A DNA stretch of 64,000 nt from positions 1 to 64,000 of the forward strand of contig PDSZ01000016.1 in the NCBI GenBank assembly GCA_002748705.1, written 5' to 3'. Position 1 is the first letter of the stretch, and every line of letters starts with the position of its first letter. Source of the stretch: Candidatus Fermentibacterota bacterium (GTDB lineage Bacteria; Fermentibacterota; Fermentibacteria; Fermentibacterales; Fermentibacteraceae). Made by a program: the position numbers and the translations under genes. Positions 1-7,990 of this stretch are shown here, in pieces. Under the pieces are notes generated by a model. It was not told the origin of the DNA. It worked only from the letters and a program-made list of their open reading frames with translations, and made no database searches.

Positions 1-728
1 AGGGAAGTATTGATGAACTGGAGTTCATTGTGGGCAAATTGAGAGCACGCTGGCCGAAGGTAAGGATAATACTACGAGGAGACTGTGGATTTTGCAGGAG
101 TTACCTTCTTGACTGGTGCGAGGATAACGGTGTTGATTACATCCTCGGCCTTGCGAAGAATAACCGCTTGAAGAAAATCATAGGCCGCCAGCTCTATGCT
201 GCCCGCAGAAGGCATGGAAAGACCGGTAAGGCATCCCGGGTGTTTACCTGGTTCTGGTACAAAACAGAAAAGAGCTGGCGGCACGAGAGACGGGTAATCG
301 CCAAGGCAGAGCACCTTGATAAGGGGGCGAACCCTCGATTCATTGTTACCTCTCTGCCAGACAGTGACCGAAAGCTTTACGAGAAGGTCTATTGTGCCAG
401 GGGTGAGATGGAAAACAGGATCAAGGAACAGCAACTTGATCTGTTTGCCGACAGAACAAGCACACACTGGGTCTCCTCGAATCAGCTGAGGTTATGGTTT
501 TCAACCTTTGCCTACATTCTGCTGAATGCCTGTAGAATACTCGGTATGAAGGGCACCATCTTTTCCAGGGCTCAGTGCGGGTCAATTCGCTCGAAACTGA
601 TGAAGATCGGGACCGCTATCAAGTTCAGTGTAAGGCGGATTTCCATCAGTTTTGCCATCGGCTATCCCTGGTATAAAGAATTCTGTCAGATCCACCGGAA
701 TATATGTACCATCCCACTGCGCATCTGA
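1..728 (+). CDS. IS1380-family transposase, 5' end outside the window
   Basis: DDE transposase that would move its own IS element. The reading frame is already open at the window edge (codons for GSIDELEFIVGK precede the first internal GTG at 30), so only the C-terminal part is present. Visible family features are the RGDCGFCR stretch with its catalytic Asp near the left edge, and the C-terminal YEKVYCARGEMENRIKEQ segment followed by DLFADRTS, which is typical of IS1380 elements. The stop at 728 is at the expected place, so the 3' half looks intact. The right end of the element probably lies near 920-940, because the next reading frame becomes gene-like only after that. I could not pair inverted repeats because the left end is missing. 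Confidence 0.85.
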   Translation, partial: GSIDELEFIVGKLRARWPKVRIILRGDCGFCRSYLLDWCEDNGVDYILGLAKNNRLKKIIGRQLYAARRRHGKTGKASRVFTWFWYKTEKSWRHERRVIAKAEHLDKGANPRFIVTSLPDSDRKLYEKVYCARGEMENRIKEQQLDLFADRTSTHWVSSNQLRLWFSTFAYILLNACRILGMKGTIFSRAQCGSIRSKLMKIGTAIKFSVRRISISFAIGYPWYKEFCQIHRNICTIPLRI

Positions 729-910
729 GAAATCCTGTGATCCTGCAGAGTATGCCTGAAAAGGCAGTAGGGGGAGTGTAGCCTCATCACTTGAGTGCCG
801 CATTGAAGCCGGTGATTGGGTCCGAAATCTCTATGAAATGATACCGAATCCTATCCATTGACGAGGAGTGAACCAGAATCAGGCATAATTCAGTGAAAAA
901 TCAGCCCTGA

Positions 911-1339
911 ACGAGGAGATATGAGAAATCCGGGCTAGTAGAGTTTGCTGGAGAAAGGGAGTTCCCAGATATCAAGCTTTATGACCAGAATGGAGGAAAT
1001 GAGCACCAGCATGAGCTTGTATACCCGAAACTGGATGATGAGCACAAAGACTTAAAACGGTTGTATCAAGGAGCTACATTTCTTGAGTTGTGGGAAATGC
1101 TTAAGAAGGAAGGCCAGTACGGTTACAAGGTGATAGAAGCCATTCAAAAGAAGCAGCAAGCTATTTATGCCGATTACGATCGATTCTTCTTGGTAGTATT
1201 GATTGACAATAACCATGTAACCGGAGAAGCTTTCAAGGATTTTGCAGCAGCAATAGAAGGAGAGTTAACAGAAGTCAAATATAATACTCTGTTAGTGCAT
1301 CTTGATGACGGAGGTGTGCACTTAATAGAATGGAGATAG
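911..1339 (+). pseudogene. 5'-truncated hypothetical gene downstream of the IS1380 element
   Basis: An open frame runs from 911 to 1339 with a TTG at 1061 as the first plausible start, but protein-like sequence extends well upstream of that codon (FAGEREFPDIKLYDQNGG, then HELVYPKLDDEHKDLKRL). The C-terminal part reads like a compact globular domain (YKVIEAIQKKQQAIYADYDRF, then DGGVHLIEWR). I do not recognise the family. There is no Shine-Dalgarno site at 1061. The simplest reading is a gene whose 5' end was removed when the IS1380 element inserted. It may instead be a complete short gene with a TTG start. Confidence 0.4.
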
Positions 1340-2252
1340 GATTGTTGAAGACACTGTATTACATTCTGTATCAATAAAAGAACACAGAAAACATCTACAT
1401 TATGATGATAGTATGGTGTCCAACTGAGAAGGCGTCAGTTCTGCTGCATTCATTCCTGCATAATCTCAGTTCCAAAACTACCCACTACGGAGTGCTCAAT
1501 ATTGATAATCGAGCAGATTGAACTGGACTATCTGAGTTCCAGATTGCCGTGATGTAAGCGCTTCTAGACATGGAGAGGATTCCGTTTGCAATCAAGCACT
1601 GCTCATACTCTGGTAGTTGACTGGCTTACATCGTAATAGATTGCATACGGGAAACATTGTGCCAGCATTCTGTGATTTCGCTTTCTGGTGCTTACCTGGA
1701 AGGGGGCTGCTCTTTGCATACGGGAAACATTGTGCCAGCATTCTGTGATAGCCCAAAACAACGGGATTGATGCCGGAATAGAGCTGGCGAGAATCAATGT
1801 CTGCGATCAAAGAGTCCAAGAAGTAGCTGCCCAACCTAACCTCTCTTGATTCGTAGAACTTGAAGCCGTCAGTAAGATCCTGTTGCTCAAGCTGAATACT
1901 TCCCACCGGAGACATGGTTGGTACTTGTAATCGAGAGCTATCCTCCAAATGAAAACGACTACCTCTATCACCATGTTTATGGTACAGCAAACCAGTTTAC
2001 TCCTGGAAAGCTTCTTACTTAATTCGAAAGGTGTGCAACTCCACCTTCCAGCGGATACGCTCATGTACATATATCTGTTTGCGACCTTGCCTGCAGCGCT
2101 GAGAAAACCTGATTATGCAGCTTCTCTATGGTTCTGATCAGGTTTTTCATAGCCATCAGCTTGACTCCGTTTCAAGGTCAAGCGCTTCCACTGAAATCGC
2201 TCAGGTAAGATACCTCTCATGAGCAGTACTGTATATGTCTATTGGAAGTAGA
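1340..2252. other. gene-poor decayed region
   Basis: About 900 bp with no convincing gene. Short open frames exist on the minus strand (for example 1592-1990), but they overlap one another, lack ribosome binding sites and encode no recognisable motif. The only clear structure is a 36-bp direct repeat (see 1641-1749). The sequence looks like the debris of earlier insertions next to the IS1380 element. Confidence 0.5.
1641..1749. repeat. two identical 36-bp direct repeats separated by 37 bp
   Basis: Copy 1 spans 1641-1676 and copy 2 spans 1714-1749. They are identical over 36 bases, starting TTGCATACGGG and ending CATTCTGTGAT. The intervening 37 bp (1677-1713) is unique. No third copy is visible at the expected 73-bp step on either side. 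The geometry matches a minimal two-repeat CRISPR array, but no cas gene lies in the window and a simple local duplication would look the same. Confidence 0.7.
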
Positions 2253-3338
2253 TTATTCAGATCCGATGCCAACTTCATAAATTGTGAGAGTTGACTCAAA
2301 CTCATTTAATGAGTACAATTGATTGTTCTCATATACAACCTGAGTAGCATTGTCTGGAATCACATAGCTATCCAAGTACTCTCCACTGTAATTGAACCTG
2401 TCAATTACTGTCATCTCACCGAACTCAACAGAACTCAAGTCAACGGTTTTGTCTGGTGTAAATGGCCTGTATACAACATTAATCATTCTCTCCGGACCGA
2501 TATACACATCAAGTATAACGGTGGAGAATGTTGTAAACCCATTATCGTTTTCAGGTCGCGGGTAGTCAAAGGGCAATTCTCGTGTAAAGGATGAGATAAG
2601 CATTTCGCTATTGATATCATACAACTCAATTCTATCTGTATAATAGCTTGTAAGAACAGCGACGCTGTCCTTAATCGCAAAATGCAGATCTCTGTTTGAG
2701 GACCACCCATTACCATGCTCTTCCCAGTATCCAAAGGAAGAAAGCAGGTCCCCAGAGAGATTCATTATCTTGAAGCAGTTATCACCTTCTAAAGCATATT
2801 TTGCCACCATAACAGTGGTATCTCTATATATCTGAATATCATAGGGGTGTATAACAGGAACAGAATTAAGCCATTCACCCTCTATAGAGAATAAGTCTAC
2901 TCTTGCATTGGCAATATCAGAAACAGCGACTATCTCTGTTGTTGCATCAACCTGAGATATTGAGTTGAAGTGTCCAGGCCCTTCACCAATGCCCTCAGTT
3001 TCCCATACAACTTCACCGTTGTGATTAATAGCCACAAGTTTCTGCGTTCCTCCGTCAGCTATGTATATCATATCTCCGCATACATCTAAAGCCTCCGGTT
3101 TATAAAATGGCGGGTTCATGCTTTCATCGCCGCCATATCGCGCTATCTCACAAACACTCACTCTGTGCAGTGAATCATTAACCCATAATCCAGTGTCTGA
3201 ACCTTCAGCCCAATCCTTCCATTCGTTCATTTCGACCTTCATGCTATCCATGGCGCTCATACCAACTGTTTGTGGAGTGTTATCACATCCAGTAACCCAA
3301 AGCAGTACAATGATTAAGGTGTATGCTCTTGCTGCCAT
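2253..3338 (-). CDS. lipoprotein with 6-bladed beta-propeller-like fold
   Basis: Predicted lipoprotein of 361 aa. The N-terminus is a lipoprotein signal (hydrophobic stretch, then lipobox VTGC with Cys at about residue 18). The mature part has repeated blade-like strands with hydrophobic-Asp turns, such as PEALDVCGDMIYIADGG and LVAINHNGEVVWETEG, as in the NHL/6-bladed beta-propeller lipoproteins common in Bacteroidota-like genomes. It is the last gene of a minus-strand group. Its ATG at 3338 overlaps the 3' end of the preceding lipoprotein gene by 25 bp, indicating translational coupling. The region is more AT-rich than the rest of the window. Function is unknown; an anchored scaffold or binding protein is an inference from the fold. 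Confidence 0.75.
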   Translation of the reverse strand: MAARAYTLIIVLLWVTGCDNTPQTVGMSAMDSMKVEMNEWKDWAEGSDTGLWVNDSLHRVSVCEIARYGGDESMNPPFYKPEALDVCGDMIYIADGGTQKLVAINHNGEVVWETEGIGEGPGHFNSISQVDATTEIVAVSDIANARVDLFSIEGEWLNSVPVIHPYDIQIYRDTTVMVAKYALEGDNCFKIMNLSGDLLSSFGYWEEHGNGWSSNRDLHFAIKDSVAVLTSYYTDRIELYDINSEMLISSFTRELPFDYPRPENDNGFTTFSTVILDVYIGPERMINVVYRPFTPDKTVDLSSVEFGEMTVIDRFNYSGEYLDSYVIPDNATQVVYENNQLYSLNEFESTLTIYEVGIGSE

Positions 3339-4540
3339 AGTTTCTCAATACTCCATTCCATAGTCTCAATTGTTCTGTTTTGCATTGATGTGGAATCATC
3401 TAACACAGTGCTTTCAACTGCTGCGATAACAAGGCGATCACTGGTTGCTGAAAATGTTGAAACTGATTTGGAGAACGGCAGCACCATGTGTGCGCCAGTA
3501 GACAGATTAACACACCATATCTCAGATGAGTCTGTGGGAAAACAGGCAGTGCCGTACAGAACTGCCAAAACATCATTCCCAATGTACTCAATATGGCGTA
3601 CTAAATGCATTGATTGGCGTCTCATCTGAGCACTATCCCTGTAATTTTTGTGATTATAGCTTTCTCTACTATGATCTCCATATATAATTGATATTACATT
3701 GCCCTCTATGTCAAATTCAATAATTACATCCATTCTTGCTGGATTCAGATAGATTGCGCTATCTGATGCAGCTATATGCATTAGATATGTATCGTCCAGT
3801 GTCATCAATGTAATTACTTCTCCTGATCTAGCTTCACGGACTAGCTTGTACTCATCCTGCTCCCTGGAAAACACAATATCCCATAGTGATACGAAATCAT
3901 CATCAAGCACAGAAACAACGGGAATTAAGGATTCTGTGGTTACAAATGGAAACGCCCAGGTTACTACCGATTTCCCGCCGATTTTGCTCACGGACAATGG
4001 CTTGAACAATGTTTCATACAAAGATGATGAATCGTTGAAATAAGTATGACTGACTATGCTCTTGTTGTTTACATTCATTACAACTATTTGCCCCCAGTAT
4101 GCAAATGTAAGCAGGCTATCGACCAGTGAAATGCCAAACGCCGGTGAGGAACCAATATTGCGATAAGCTGAACCATTTCCTAAAACCACTGAATCCGGAA
4201 TAGACCATGCGGGAACACCTTGCCAGCTAAATGAACTTACTCCTGTATGGAAGTTCTCTCCTGTGGCGGTTATGCAGATTTCCTCAGAATTACAGGCAAT
4301 GAATGCTCCGCTATACCCATGCAGCGGCCATATCTCTTCCAGCTCTACTTTTGTTATATTTGCAATTTGTATGGTGCCTAAAGTCTTTGCTGAATCAGTC
4401 ATAGGTATTATTTCACTACTTTGCATAACATCTTGTGCTATTGGTATACCTATGTTATCCCTTTTTTCGGGATCTGTATAATTGCATGCCAGCATCATGG
4501 TTACAATGTATGCCATTAGTATAATTCTATATAGGATCAA
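3314..4540 (-). CDS. second propeller-like lipoprotein
   Basis: Predicted lipoprotein of 408 aa with signal sequence and lipobox MLAC around residue 19. The rest is strand-rich with blade-like segments (for example VLDDDFVSLWDIVFSRE and IIEFDIEGNVISIIYG), resembling the neighbouring lipoprotein but not closely similar in sequence. The chosen start is TTG at 4540, which has a GGAGAAGG-type ribosome site upstream. ATG at 4516 is the alternative and would shorten the signal peptide. It overlaps the SPASM fragment upstream by 14 bp and the next lipoprotein downstream by 25 bp, so the three were one operon. No catalytic motif recognised. Confidence 0.65.
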   Translation of the reverse strand: MILYRIILMAYIVTMMLACNYTDPEKRDNIGIPIAQDVMQSSEIIPMTDSAKTLGTIQIANITKVELEEIWPLHGYSGAFIACNSEEICITATGENFHTGVSSFSWQGVPAWSIPDSVVLGNGSAYRNIGSSPAFGISLVDSLLTFAYWGQIVVMNVNNKSIVSHTYFNDSSSLYETLFKPLSVSKIGGKSVVTWAFPFVTTESLIPVVSVLDDDFVSLWDIVFSREQDEYKLVREARSGEVITLMTLDDTYLMHIAASDSAIYLNPARMDVIIEFDIEGNVISIIYGDHSRESYNHKNYRDSAQMRRQSMHLVRHIEYIGNDVLAVLYGTACFPTDSSEIWCVNLSTGAHMVLPFSKSVSTFSATSDRLVIAAVESTVLDDSTSMQNRTIETMEWSIEKLWQQEHTP

Positions 4541-4940
4541 ATATGCCTTCTCCTGCTTCTGCCGCGTTTATCATAGCCTTTAACTTCTGTTTAGTGTGTT
4601 GTTTATATATGTAGCAATCAGTTGCATTGCTCCATGGTTTTAGCTCGCGGGTTGCTCCATATACATAACCAAAACATCCCCCAATGCAATATGAAAACAA
4701 TTCACAATGCTTATCACGACACTCCTTCTTGCGATTCTGATCGGCGTATCGCACAGAGTTAAGCACAGAAGAGTTTAACCAGATCTCCTGGAACCCACTC
4801 TCTAAAACATTGCCGCAATTGAGTTCCTCAAAATACATGGAACGACATGGATACAGCGAACCATCAGGACCAATTGCGCATTCATTAAGACCTACACCGC
4901 AGCCTGGCCTCGCCAGAAGAGGAGGGTGTTTGATCCACAT
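4527..4940 (-). pseudogene. C-terminal SPASM domain of a radical SAM maturase, N-terminus lost
   Basis: 137 codons carrying the auxiliary-cluster half of a radical SAM/SPASM enzyme: CGVGLNECAIGPDGSLYPC at the start, then CRDKHC and CIGGCFG, with a last Cys in TDCYIYKQ. These Cys spacings are those of SPASM domains that bind extra 4Fe-4S clusters. The N-terminal radical SAM barrel with its CX3CX2C is absent. Going upstream in frame a TAA stop appears within a few codons, and no other frame between 4941 and 5178 restores the domain. I therefore call it a truncated remnant. Its overlap with the two lipoprotein genes suggests the intact enzyme belonged with them, for example as a peptide maturase, but that is inference. 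Confidence 0.7.
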
Positions 4941-5178
4941 TCTGAGTTGCAGTTATCGCCAACAACCGGATTGCACCCTGGCCACTGATATTCTGATGTG
5001 AGTAGATTGATCATAACAGAATGGCACATCAGCCACTCCTTCCTGATAGTACTCCTATATTACTTACTACTGCTGTCCTGATGTTGCACGATAGCATCTC
5101 ATATTAGAACACTGTTTTTCTACATATTATGTTTGATAAGTAATGTCAAGTCCCCAGAGTGGTGTAAACGCGGTCTGA

Positions 5179-5412
5179 CTACGCAGCAGACTTCCTCACC
5201 TCCCTTCCCTGCTTGCAACCCAGCGCAGGTTCCGGTGCGAGCCCTCTTTCTCTTCTCATGGTTTCCAGTCTCTGTATGTCCAGCAGGGTCATCCTGAATA
5301 TCTCAGCAGCCTCCATCAGGCTTCCATAAGCCATCTTCAAGCAGCCTTCAGAATAGGACAAGGCTTTGGTTTCCTTCAATATCCGTGAGTCAGTCAGGAC
5401 ATCTTTTCTCAT
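5179..5412 (-). CDS. small hypothetical protein (doubtful)
   Basis: 77-aa frame, basic and probably helical (SEGCLKMAYGSLMEAAEIF, then LLDIQRLETMRRERG). It reads away from the XRE regulator gene, with 98 bp between the two starts, so the intergenic region could serve both. No family recognised. It might be a real small protein controlled by the divergent regulator, or the tail of a lost gene, since the SPASM remnant just downstream is also degraded. Confidence 0.3.
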   Translation of the reverse strand: MRKDVLTDSRILKETKALSYSEGCLKMAYGSLMEAAEIFRMTLLDIQRLETMRRERGLAPEPALGCKQGREVRKSAA

Positions 5413-5510
5413 GATCTTACTATAGCTGGAGAAACAGGTAATCCATCAACTGTATCGCTAATACTTGATATATTGTCTTGTTTACTTTATACTTTTCGCG
5501 GGAGGTCAAA

Positions 5511-5714
5511 ATGCTGAAGAATCGAATTCGAGTATTGAGGGCTGAGCACGAGATATCTCAGCAGATACTCGCAGAGGCAATAGGTGTGAGCAGGCAGACG
5601 ATAAACTCCATCGAACGGGGTAAGTTCAATCCTTCCGTGATAACGGCATTGAAAATGGCGGGATACTTCAGCGTAAAGGTTGAGGAAGTATTCCAGCTCA
5701 AGGAGGAAGAGTAA
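5511..5714 (+). CDS. XRE/Cro-type HTH transcriptional regulator
   Basis: Compact 67-aa DNA-binding protein of the YgzD-like XRE family. It has a single HTH_3 domain over almost its whole length, with the helix-turn-helix at ISQQILAEAIGVSRQTINSIERGKFNPSV. The start is ATG at 5511 because a GGAGGT site sits 5 bp upstream. An in-frame GTG/TTG further upstream would add residues lacking conservation. The stop overlaps the next start (TAATG), so it is co-translated with the membrane protein at 5714, a common pairing in which the regulator probably represses its own operon. Confidence 0.9.
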   Translation: MLKNRIRVLRAEHEISQQILAEAIGVSRQTINSIERGKFNPSVITALKMAGYFSVKVEEVFQLKEEE

Positions 5715-6055
5715 TGAAGATTCGAGGTAACATGATCCTGTGGTCGATCCTTCACATAATCGCCGGGCTTCTTATCTGGTTCATTTTCAAGCTTACCGGT
5801 CTGGACTACATCTGGGTACTTGCCATAGTACTCACTCCTTTGTTTGTTTACAAGATCTGGTTCCAGAAAACCCATAAATACGACGAAAGGGAGATAGCAC
5901 TTATGACGAAGGTTTTCTCCCAGGCCGGAATAACCATCGTTGTGGTCCTGTGGGCAATACACGAACACATCACAGGGAGCTTCGTACCTTTCCTCTGGGG
6001 TTTCTATCTGTTCGCCAGAGGAGCATTCGGACTCTACTACTTCACAACAAAATAA
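5714..6055 (+). CDS. small inner-membrane protein, DUF2178-like
   Basis: 113 aa with four predicted transmembrane segments: about residues 8-25 and 31-46, then 71-84 and 90-107 after a polar loop. The loop holds YDEREIALMTKV, the charged motif seen in DUF2178/DUF3796 proteins that accompany XRE regulators. It starts within the stop codon of the regulator. The precise function of this family is unknown. It is followed 18 bp later by a lipoprotein start (6074), suggesting an original three-gene operon. Confidence 0.75.
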   Translation: MKIRGNMILWSILHIIAGLLIWFIFKLTGLDYIWVLAIVLTPLFVYKIWFQKTHKYDEREIALMTKVFSQAGITIVVVLWAIHEHITGSFVPFLWGFYLFARGAFGLYYFTTK

Positions 6056-6073
6056 CGGGAAGCGGTGGCGACC

Positions 6074-6214
6074 ATGAGCAGAACACAACTGATTTTCGCA
6101 GTCATCACTCTCTTCATGCCTGGCTGTTCTGAAAAGGATTGGACCGAACCCTTCTCTGAGAGGAAGTATATAGAGATTACGGACAGCATAGGTGTGGAAT
6201 GGGGTGATTCCTAA
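6074..6214 (+). pseudogene. truncated N-terminus of a propeller-type lipoprotein
   Basis: A 46-codon frame with a clear lipoprotein signal (AVITLFMPGC lipobox, Cys at about residue 17) followed by WTEPFSERKYIEITDSIGVEWGDS and a TAA stop. In FCB-type genomes the segment TDSIGVE-GDS is a common opening of 6-bladed beta-propeller lipoproteins several hundred residues long, so this looks like a gene cut off after its first blade. The ArsR cassette begins directly downstream and may be the inserted DNA. A free 46-aa lipoprotein cannot be excluded. Confidence 0.55.
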
Positions 6215-6246
6215 ATCAAATTGTTGCTCCTGGACATTACAGCTTG

Positions 6247-6292
6247 TTGACTCCGGTACTGCCCTCCTGTATATTAAGTATATGCTTAATAT
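6247..6292 (+). promoter_or_regulatory. arsR promoter with overlapping palindromic operator
   Basis: A TTGACT -35 box (6247-6252) is followed after 17 bp by a TATATT -10 box (6270-6275). A 22-bp imperfect palindrome at 6271-6292 (arms ATATTAAGTAT and ATGCTTAATAT, one mismatch) covers the -10 box and the ATG at 6282. This is the typical form and position of an ArsR/SmtB operator. The predicted transcription start coincides with the ATG, implying a leaderless message. Confidence 0.65.
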
Positions 6293-6632
6293 CTTAAAGA
6301 CCAACCCACAGGTTATCAAACTGGCTGGACTGTACAAAGCCCTCGGTGACCCCAACCGCCTGATGATCATCAAACTGCTGGCTTCCGAAATGGTCCGTGA
6401 ACCATGTGTGCAGGATCTGGCCAAATGCCTCAACATAACCTCATCCGCTGTATCACAGCATCTGAAAACTCTCAAAAGCGTAGGTATTGTTGAACCGCAG
6501 CGCAGAGGGAATCAGGTTTTTTACGCACTGAACGCCGAAACCCTCAAACACTACAAAAACGAGATTGATGAAATGTTTGAGCGGGCCTTTAAGAAGTGTC
6601 ATTTGGAATGTACGGACTGCTGCGAACCTTAA
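6282..6632 (+). CDS. ArsR/SmtB-family metal-sensing repressor
   Basis: 116-aa winged-helix repressor: LYKALGDPNRLMIIKLL at the N-terminus, recognition helix in NITSSAVSQHLKTLKSVG, wing in QRRGNQVFYAL. Candidate metal or metalloid ligands are Cys in EPCVQDLAKC (the position of the ELCVCD motif of arsenic sensors, here only partly kept) and a Cys-rich tail KKCHLECTDCC. The start is ATG 6282, which leaves no room for a Shine-Dalgarno site; an upstream start in the same frame would run through the promoter. It precedes a small membrane protein and a methyltransferase, probably one operon under autorepression. The inducer cannot be deduced with certainty. Confidence 0.85.
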   Translation: MLNILKTNPQVIKLAGLYKALGDPNRLMIIKLLASEMVREPCVQDLAKCLNITSSAVSQHLKTLKSVGIVEPQRRGNQVFYALNAETLKHYKNEIDEMFERAFKKCHLECTDCCEP

Positions 6633-6684
6633 TTTTCAGTCGCCCAGGCCGCTCAGCCCCGACTTAAGCGCAGGAGGGAAAAAA

Positions 6685-7041
6685 ATGAATAAGAATAAAC
6701 AGTTTTCCGGCACACAACCTGCAGCAGCTCTCATGTTTGTCCTGCTGATCCATAACATGGTCAGATGGCTTCCAGGTTCATTTCGCTTCGGCACATCAGC
6801 AACTCTCTTTGCTGTTACAGCTTCTGCCTTATTGCTTCTGGGCATTATTCTGGTGCTCTTAAAGAAGAAAGCAGGACTTCTACTGGGTCTGCTGAACGGT
6901 GTGCTGATGGTATTCATGCCGATCTTTATTCACATCATTAAAGGCCTTCCCGATATCAACGGGATCTGGTGGTACCCCATTCTGCCCTGGAGCATTTCAA
7001 TCCTGACAATCCATTTCTGTGTACAGGCATGGAAAAAATGA
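6685..7041 (+). CDS. small multispan membrane protein of the ArsR cassette
   Basis: 118 aa with four hydrophobic segments (about residues 12-26, 33-55, 58-80, 95-112) and short loops. The start is ATG 6685, with AGGAGG at 6672-6677. The stop overlaps the methyltransferase start (ATGA at 7038-7041), so the two are translationally coupled. I do not recognise a family. Its position between a metal-type repressor and a methyltransferase suggests a role in transport or membrane handling of the inducing compound, which is inference only. Confidence 0.7.
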   Translation: MNKNKQFSGTQPAAALMFVLLIHNMVRWLPGSFRFGTSATLFAVTASALLLLGIILVLLKKKAGLLLGLLNGVLMVFMPIFIHIIKGLPDINGIWWYPILPWSISILTIHFCVQAWKK

Positions 7042-7613
7042 ACAACACTCAGGCAAATAATAAGCAAAAGCCCATGTCCCCTGTCGCATTCTATTTTATG
7101 CGGATAATTATGAATCTCAAAAAATACTTCAGGCGTATTGAAGAAGAAATAAGCCTGGCAGGAATAGAAAAGGGGCTCTATGTTCTTGATTTTGGATGCG
7201 GTCTGGGCTTTAACAGTATTCCGGCAGCAAAAGCCGTGGGTAAAGAGGGACGGGTGTTTGCCCTGGATATCAGCGAAGAGTCCATAAAAATCATGAAAAA
7301 GAAAATCGCCCAAAACAAACTGACCAATGTTGAACTTATCCATTCCGGTCTGGAAACAGGTCTGGAAGACAAAAGCATTGACCTGGTTTACCTGCATAAC
7401 ACCCTTCCCATGGTCAGGGACAAACAGAAAGTTCTGAAGGAAATAACCCGGGTTATCAAAACAGGCGGAACATTATCCTACATGAGCCGCAGAGGTTCCA
7501 GAACTTTCGGAGAAGACACGCTGAGCGACACACAAATCAAGGACATTTTGAGTTCAGACTTTAACCTGAAAACAGAACAAAACGGCCACATGATATTTGA
7601 GAAGATTTCCTGA
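7038..7613 (+). CDS. class I SAM-dependent methyltransferase
   Basis: 191 aa with a Rossmann SAM-binding core: motif I VLDFGCGLGFNS near residue 50, the acidic end of strand 2 at FALDIS, and motif IV-like IDLVYLHNTLP. The sequence type is UbiE/Methyltransf_11. Because of the ArsR neighbour I checked for the three conserved Cys of arsenite methyltransferase ArsM; only the Cys in motif I is present, so this is not a canonical ArsM. The start at 7038 forms an ATGA overlap with the preceding gene; ATG 7029 is an in-frame alternative. The substrate is unknown, possibly a metalloid, lipid or quinone. Confidence 0.8.
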   Translation: MNNTQANNKQKPMSPVAFYFMRIIMNLKKYFRRIEEEISLAGIEKGLYVLDFGCGLGFNSIPAAKAVGKEGRVFALDISEESIKIMKKKIAQNKLTNVELIHSGLETGLEDKSIDLVYLHNTLPMVRDKQKVLKEITRVIKTGGTLSYMSRRGSRTFGEDTLSDTQIKDILSSDFNLKTEQNGHMIFEKIS

Positions 7614-7622
7614 GGCGGCTTT

Positions 7623-7892
7623 TTAGGGAGCATTTGCTTGCTGACCCAAGCGAAATATCACGAAATCCAGGCAGCTGTTAACTGTTTCAGTGGCGCAAAT
7701 TATGAGACATAGCGGACACTGATTATTCCGGAAATATTCATTTTTTTCTTCCTGTTCCTTTTCTTCCAGCAGAACAGTAATGCCGCAGTCCGCAAGAACC
7801 ATTTGAAAATGGTCAATATCTAAGAAGCTGACAACTGCTGCTTTATGCCAGTTCATTGCCCAGTTCTTCCCTTTGCGGGATATGTCCATCAC
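7623..7892 (-). CDS. small hypothetical protein
   Basis: 89-aa frame starting GTG-ATG at 7892 and ending 10 bp from the methyltransferase stop (convergent). It contains VVSFLDIDHFQMVLADCG, a strongly charged stretch (EEKEQEEKNEYF) and a Cys pair in QCPLCLIIC. The sequence is protein-like, but I recognise no family and see only a weak ribosome site. It could be a real regulator-sized protein or the 3' piece of a broken gene. Confidence 0.35.
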   Translation of the reverse strand: MMDISRKGKNWAMNWHKAAVVSFLDIDHFQMVLADCGITVLLEEKEQEEKNEYFRNNQCPLCLIICATETVNSCLDFVIFRLGQQANAP

Positions 7893-7990
7893 CTGATTAT
7901 GTGTGTTATCGAGTTCAAACTTCGTGTAGATATTTTCGCTACCTTATCTAATACGGAATAAGTCTATATCTGTCATTAGTGTCCCAACGA

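Noticed and set aside
1592..2137. Overlapping minus- and plus-strand open frames as possible genes
   Set aside because: They overlap one another, repeat the 36-bp duplication in translation, and lack ribosome sites or recognisable motifs.
7038..7613. Arsenite methyltransferase ArsM, suggested by the ArsR neighbour
   Set aside because: Only one Cys (in motif I) is present; the three conserved ArsM Cys positions are missing.
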